This document shows, one piece after another, positions 61,516 to 64,000 of a DNA stretch of 64,000 nt (positions are counted from its first letter, which is position 1; the number at the start of each line of letters is the position of its first letter). Made by a program: the position numbers and the translations under genes. Origin of the DNA: Psychrobacillus sp. FSL K6-2836 (GTDB lineage Bacteria; Bacillota; Bacilli; Bacillales_A; Planococcaceae); the NCBI RefSeq assembly GCF_038003085.1, contig NZ_JBBOOM010000001.1:186001-250000 (forward strand), given 5' to 3'. A model generated the notes under the pieces. The model saw nothing but the letters and a program-made list of their open reading frames with translations. It was not told the DNA's origin and did no database searches.

Positions 61516-61576
61516 TCATCTAACAGCAGTAATATTTATTATGGAATTATACAAGTTGAATAGGAGGTGTAAGTAA

Positions 61577-61699
61577 ATGTCGAAAAAGAAAGAAAAAGAT
61601 ACAGATTTAAAAGGCACTCTTTATTCTGTTGGTTTTGTTGGCTTATTTATTTTAGTTTCTTGGTTCATGGCATTTTACTTATTCATAGACAGATTTTAA
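61577..61699 (+). CDS. Cytochrome c oxidase subunit IIa-like small protein
   Basis: A 40-residue protein with a lysine-rich N-terminus (SKKKEKDTDLKGTLYSVG) and one membrane helix (GLFILVSWFMAFYLFI). This is the build of subunit IIa of ba3-type oxidases. TAGGAGG lies ten bases upstream. It is the first gene of a three-gene operon, 22 bp before subunit II. Confidence 0.85.
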   Translation: MSKKKEKDTDLKGTLYSVGFVGLFILVSWFMAFYLFIDRF

Positions 61700-61721
61700 T
61701 TTAATTGGAGGTTATAGACTT

Positions 61722-62198
61722 ATGCATATTCATAAGTATGAAAAGTGGTGGCTAACTTTTGGGATTAGCTCATTGGTATTATTTTTAGTTATCGTTGGTT
61801 TTAGTGCATTTCATTATGGTTCACACCCCCCAACTGGAAAAGTTTACATCGATCCTGAGCGAGTTGATGAGATAGCACCTTTTAATAATCCAGGGGTTCA
61901 TAAAGTAGAAGGTAAAGAATGGGACTATGAAGTAGTACTAGTAGCCTCTGCATTCTACTATAATCCCCCTGAAATTGAAGTACCATTAGGTTCCACCGTA
62001 AAGTTCATATCAACAACTAAAGATGTTGTTCATGGATTTCAAGTCGCAGGAACAAATATTAATATGATACTAGAACCGGGTTATGTTTCGGAATATGTAA
62101 CAACAGTAGACAAATCTGGTGAGTTTTTAATCTTATGTAATGAATATTGTGGCATCGGACATTCTTCTATGACGTCCAAGTTAAAGGTGGTGGAGTAA
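61722..62198 (+). CDS. ba3-type cytochrome c oxidase subunit II
   Basis: A 158-residue subunit with one N-terminal membrane helix and an extracytoplasmic CuA cupredoxin domain. The CuA site is seen as DVVHGFQVAG (His) and LCNEYCGIGHSSM (two Cys, Glu region, His, Met). Receives electrons from cytochrome c. GGAGGTT precedes the ATG. Co-transcribed with the oxidase subunit I gene, 1 bp away. Confidence 0.93.
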   Translation: MHIHKYEKWWLTFGISSLVLFLVIVGFSAFHYGSHPPTGKVYIDPERVDEIAPFNNPGVHKVEGKEWDYEVVLVASAFYYNPPEIEVPLGSTVKFISTTKDVVHGFQVAGTNINMILEPGYVSEYVTTVDKSGEFLILCNEYCGIGHSSMTSKLKVVE

Positions 62199-62199
62199 A

Positions 62200-63867
62200 A
62201 TGACAACGATTAAAGAAAAAGCAAAAGATTTCACAAAAGTCGACCGTCGTGATGGAAAACTAGCCCTTGCTCATATATATGTAGCATTTATCGCTTTATT
62301 CATCGGAGGTCTTTGTGGATTATTACAAGTTCTAGTCCGCTCTGGTAAATTTACACTCCCTTGGGGAATCGGATATTATCAAATTTTAACTGTTCATGGT
62401 GTGTTATTAGGTCTTATTTTAACAACTTATTTTATACTAGGTTTCCAAATTGCTGCTATGAGCAGAACTTCTGGAACTTTTACAGACAAACAACGTTTAT
62501 TCGGTTGGATCGGTTTCTGGGTAATGACTACTGGTACAGTTGCAGCAGCAACGATGGTTTTACTAAATGAAGCTTCTGTTTTATATACATTTTATGCTCC
62601 TCTTCAAGCACATTGGATTTTTTATGTGGGAATGGCTCTGGTAGTTGTAGGATCATGGATTGTTGGTATTGCACAAATTATGAAGTATAACGAATGGCGT
62701 AAAGAACATCCGGGTGAATCTAGTCCCCTCCTATCCTTTATGGTAATTGTGAATATGGCAATGTGGATTATTTGTTCTTTAGGGGTAGCTGTGGAAGTTG
62801 TATTCCAACTAATTCCATGGTCATTAGGCTGGGTTGATAAAGTGGACGTTTTACTTTCTCGTACTTTGTTCTGGTATTTTGGTCATCCATTAGTTTACTT
62901 CTGGTTGTTACCTGCGTATATGGTCTGGTATGTTGTGATTCCAAAAATTATTGGAGGGAAAATTTTCTCTGATGCCTTAGCAAGACTTTCATTCATGTTA
63001 TTTTTACTGTTCTCTATCCCAGTCGGATTTCATCACCAGTTAACAGAACCGGGGATTGAATCATTTTGGAAGTTCTTACAAGTAATATTAACAATGATGG
63101 TTGTTATTCCTTCTTTGTTAACCGCATTCTCTATGTTTGCTACATTTGAATTACGTGGTAGACAGCTTGGTGGTAAAGGGTTGTTTGGATGGGTGAAAAA
63201 ACTACCTTGGCAGGATGCTAGATTTACAGTTCCATTTATCGGAATGGCCGCATTTATACCTGCTGGTGCTGGCGGTATTATTAACGCATCTCATCAGATG
63301 AATCAGTTAATTCACAATACGATTTGGGTTACTGGGCATTTCCATTTAACAGTAGCAACAACTGTGGTTTTAACATTCTTTGGTGCTTCTTACTGGTTAT
63401 TACCTCACCTAACTGGTAGAGTTTTAACTAAACAAATGAATAAGTTAGCTATTATTCAAGCGATAGTTTGGACGGTTGGTATGTCGATTATGTCAGGTGC
63501 AATGCATATTGTTGGATTAATGGGAGCACCTCGTCGCTCGGATTTTTCTACCTATGGTGGTGCAGAACAAGCAACGGAATGGATTCCTTACCAAATAGCA
63601 CAGGCAGTCGGTGGAACAATTCTCTTTGTCGGTATTATTTTAATACTTTATATTGTAGTAAATCTGTTATTTTTTGCTCCTAAAGGTGAAACAGAGTTTC
63701 CTGTTGGAGAAGTTTCGGAGAATGCAGAAAAAACTCCAATGTGGTTGGAAAATTGGAAGATTTGGCTAACAATTTGTATTGCATTGATCTTGTTTGCTTA
63801 TACTGTTCCAGTTATAGATATGATTCAAAATGCTCCTCCAGGATCAAAAGGATATAAATTCTGGTAA
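62200..63867 (+). CDS. ba3-type (B-family) heme-copper oxidase subunit I
   Basis: Catalytic subunit of 555 residues with about 13 membrane helices; reduces O2 to water and pumps protons. Heme and CuB ligands: LTVHGVLLGLILT (heme His), FGHPLVYFWLLPAYM with the CuB His-Tyr pair, FHHQLTEPG (CuB His-His), and TGHFHLTVATT (heme His pair). The K-channel-type layout fits B-family ba3 enzymes. GGTGGTGGAG precedes the ATG. High-affinity oxidases of this type usually act at low oxygen, matching the Fnr box. Confidence 0.95.
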   Translation: MTTIKEKAKDFTKVDRRDGKLALAHIYVAFIALFIGGLCGLLQVLVRSGKFTLPWGIGYYQILTVHGVLLGLILTTYFILGFQIAAMSRTSGTFTDKQRLFGWIGFWVMTTGTVAAATMVLLNEASVLYTFYAPLQAHWIFYVGMALVVVGSWIVGIAQIMKYNEWRKEHPGESSPLLSFMVIVNMAMWIICSLGVAVEVVFQLIPWSLGWVDKVDVLLSRTLFWYFGHPLVYFWLLPAYMVWYVVIPKIIGGKIFSDALARLSFMLFLLFSIPVGFHHQLTEPGIESFWKFLQVILTMMVVIPSLLTAFSMFATFELRGRQLGGKGLFGWVKKLPWQDARFTVPFIGMAAFIPAGAGGIINASHQMNQLIHNTIWVTGHFHLTVATTVVLTFFGASYWLLPHLTGRVLTKQMNKLAIIQAIVWTVGMSIMSGAMHIVGLMGAPRRSDFSTYGGAEQATEWIPYQIAQAVGGTILFVGIILILYIVVNLLFFAPKGETEFPVGEVSENAEKTPMWLENWKIWLTICIALILFAYTVPVIDMIQNAPPGSKGYKFW

Positions 63868-63888
63868 ATTTGTTTAGTTAATTTACTG

Positions 63889-63931
63889 AAAGGTTGGTTG
63901 TGACTTTGTCATAATCAATCTTTTTTTTAAG
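63889..63931 (+). terminator. Terminator of the oxidase operon
   Basis: AGGTTGGTTGTGAC pairs with TCATAATCAATCT using G-U pairs, followed by eight T. 63932-64000 shows nothing. Confidence 0.75.
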
Positions 63932-64000
63932 ACATTAGTATATGATTTTTACTCATTATCTGAACAATATTAACTCCGGCAGTTCAATTACTTCATCAAA

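Overview
The window is AT-rich DNA from a Gram-positive, endospore-forming member of the Bacillales. A CotF-type spore coat protein, aa3/ba3-type respiration, strong AGGAGG ribosome binding sites, many TTG/GTG starts and Firmicute-type genes (ypsA, dynA, nreABC, gltC) support this. The gene set and the small palindromic intergenic repeats resemble Planococcaceae (Psychrobacillus/Sporosarcina-like); that genus-level guess is inference. Nothing looks like plasmid, integrated prophage or CRISPR. Most of the window is ordinary chromosome.

Left third (1-24.5 kb): after the 3' part of a CaiB/BaiF CoA-transferase and a SEC-C/TPR protein comes a nitrate-respiration block. A molybdenum cofactor operon (moeA-mobB-moaE-moaD-mobA-moaA, ending in a hemerythrin gene) is followed by moaC, moeB-moaB, a NarK-type nitrate transporter carrying an unusual C-terminal PAS domain, then narGHJI-nreABC with a second hemerythrin gene, modAB for molybdate uptake, and ric (scdA) for repair of damaged iron centres. 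GGG-N4-CCC palindromes, the type bound by NreC in staphylococci, lie upstream of narK (two), narG (two) and ric (one). This suggests one nitrate/oxygen-responsive regulon. A perfect Fnr-type box lies upstream of a ba3-type oxidase operon at the far right end.

Middle (24.6-46.7 kb): ypsA plus an unknown partner, a coat protein, a HAD phosphatase, an isolated hisH-hisF pair, gltBD with divergent gltC, a 1-kb repeat-rich gap, a DMT exporter, an FMN reductase, a four-carbon acid-sugar catabolic operon (DeoR regulator, kinase, PdxA2-type dehydrogenase, GntP permease), ilvA and a PerR-type-box catalase gene.

Right third (46.7-64 kb): an IS3-family remnant, an anchored protein of unknown function, an amidase with a C-terminal SPOR-like repeat, a TrpXYZ-like ABC importer, an EAL-CBS-GGDDF protein, a small YtzI-like membrane protein, rlmN, a rhodanese, a double dynamin (DynA), a Fur-box-controlled 31-residue membrane peptide gene, cheX, and the subunit IIa/II/I operon of a ba3-type cytochrome oxidase.

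Intergenic regions hold several families of structured repeats: MITE-like hairpins around 'GGCGACTCC...GGAAAGCGTCC', a roughly 200-bp multi-hairpin element present twice plus one hybrid copy, and other palindromes. The most unusual observations are the NarK-PAS fusion, the NreC-type operators including one at ric, the Fur-box peptide gene, and the multi-hairpin repeat that forms the moaC leader. All function calls rest on reading the sequence and remembered family features; no database search was run.
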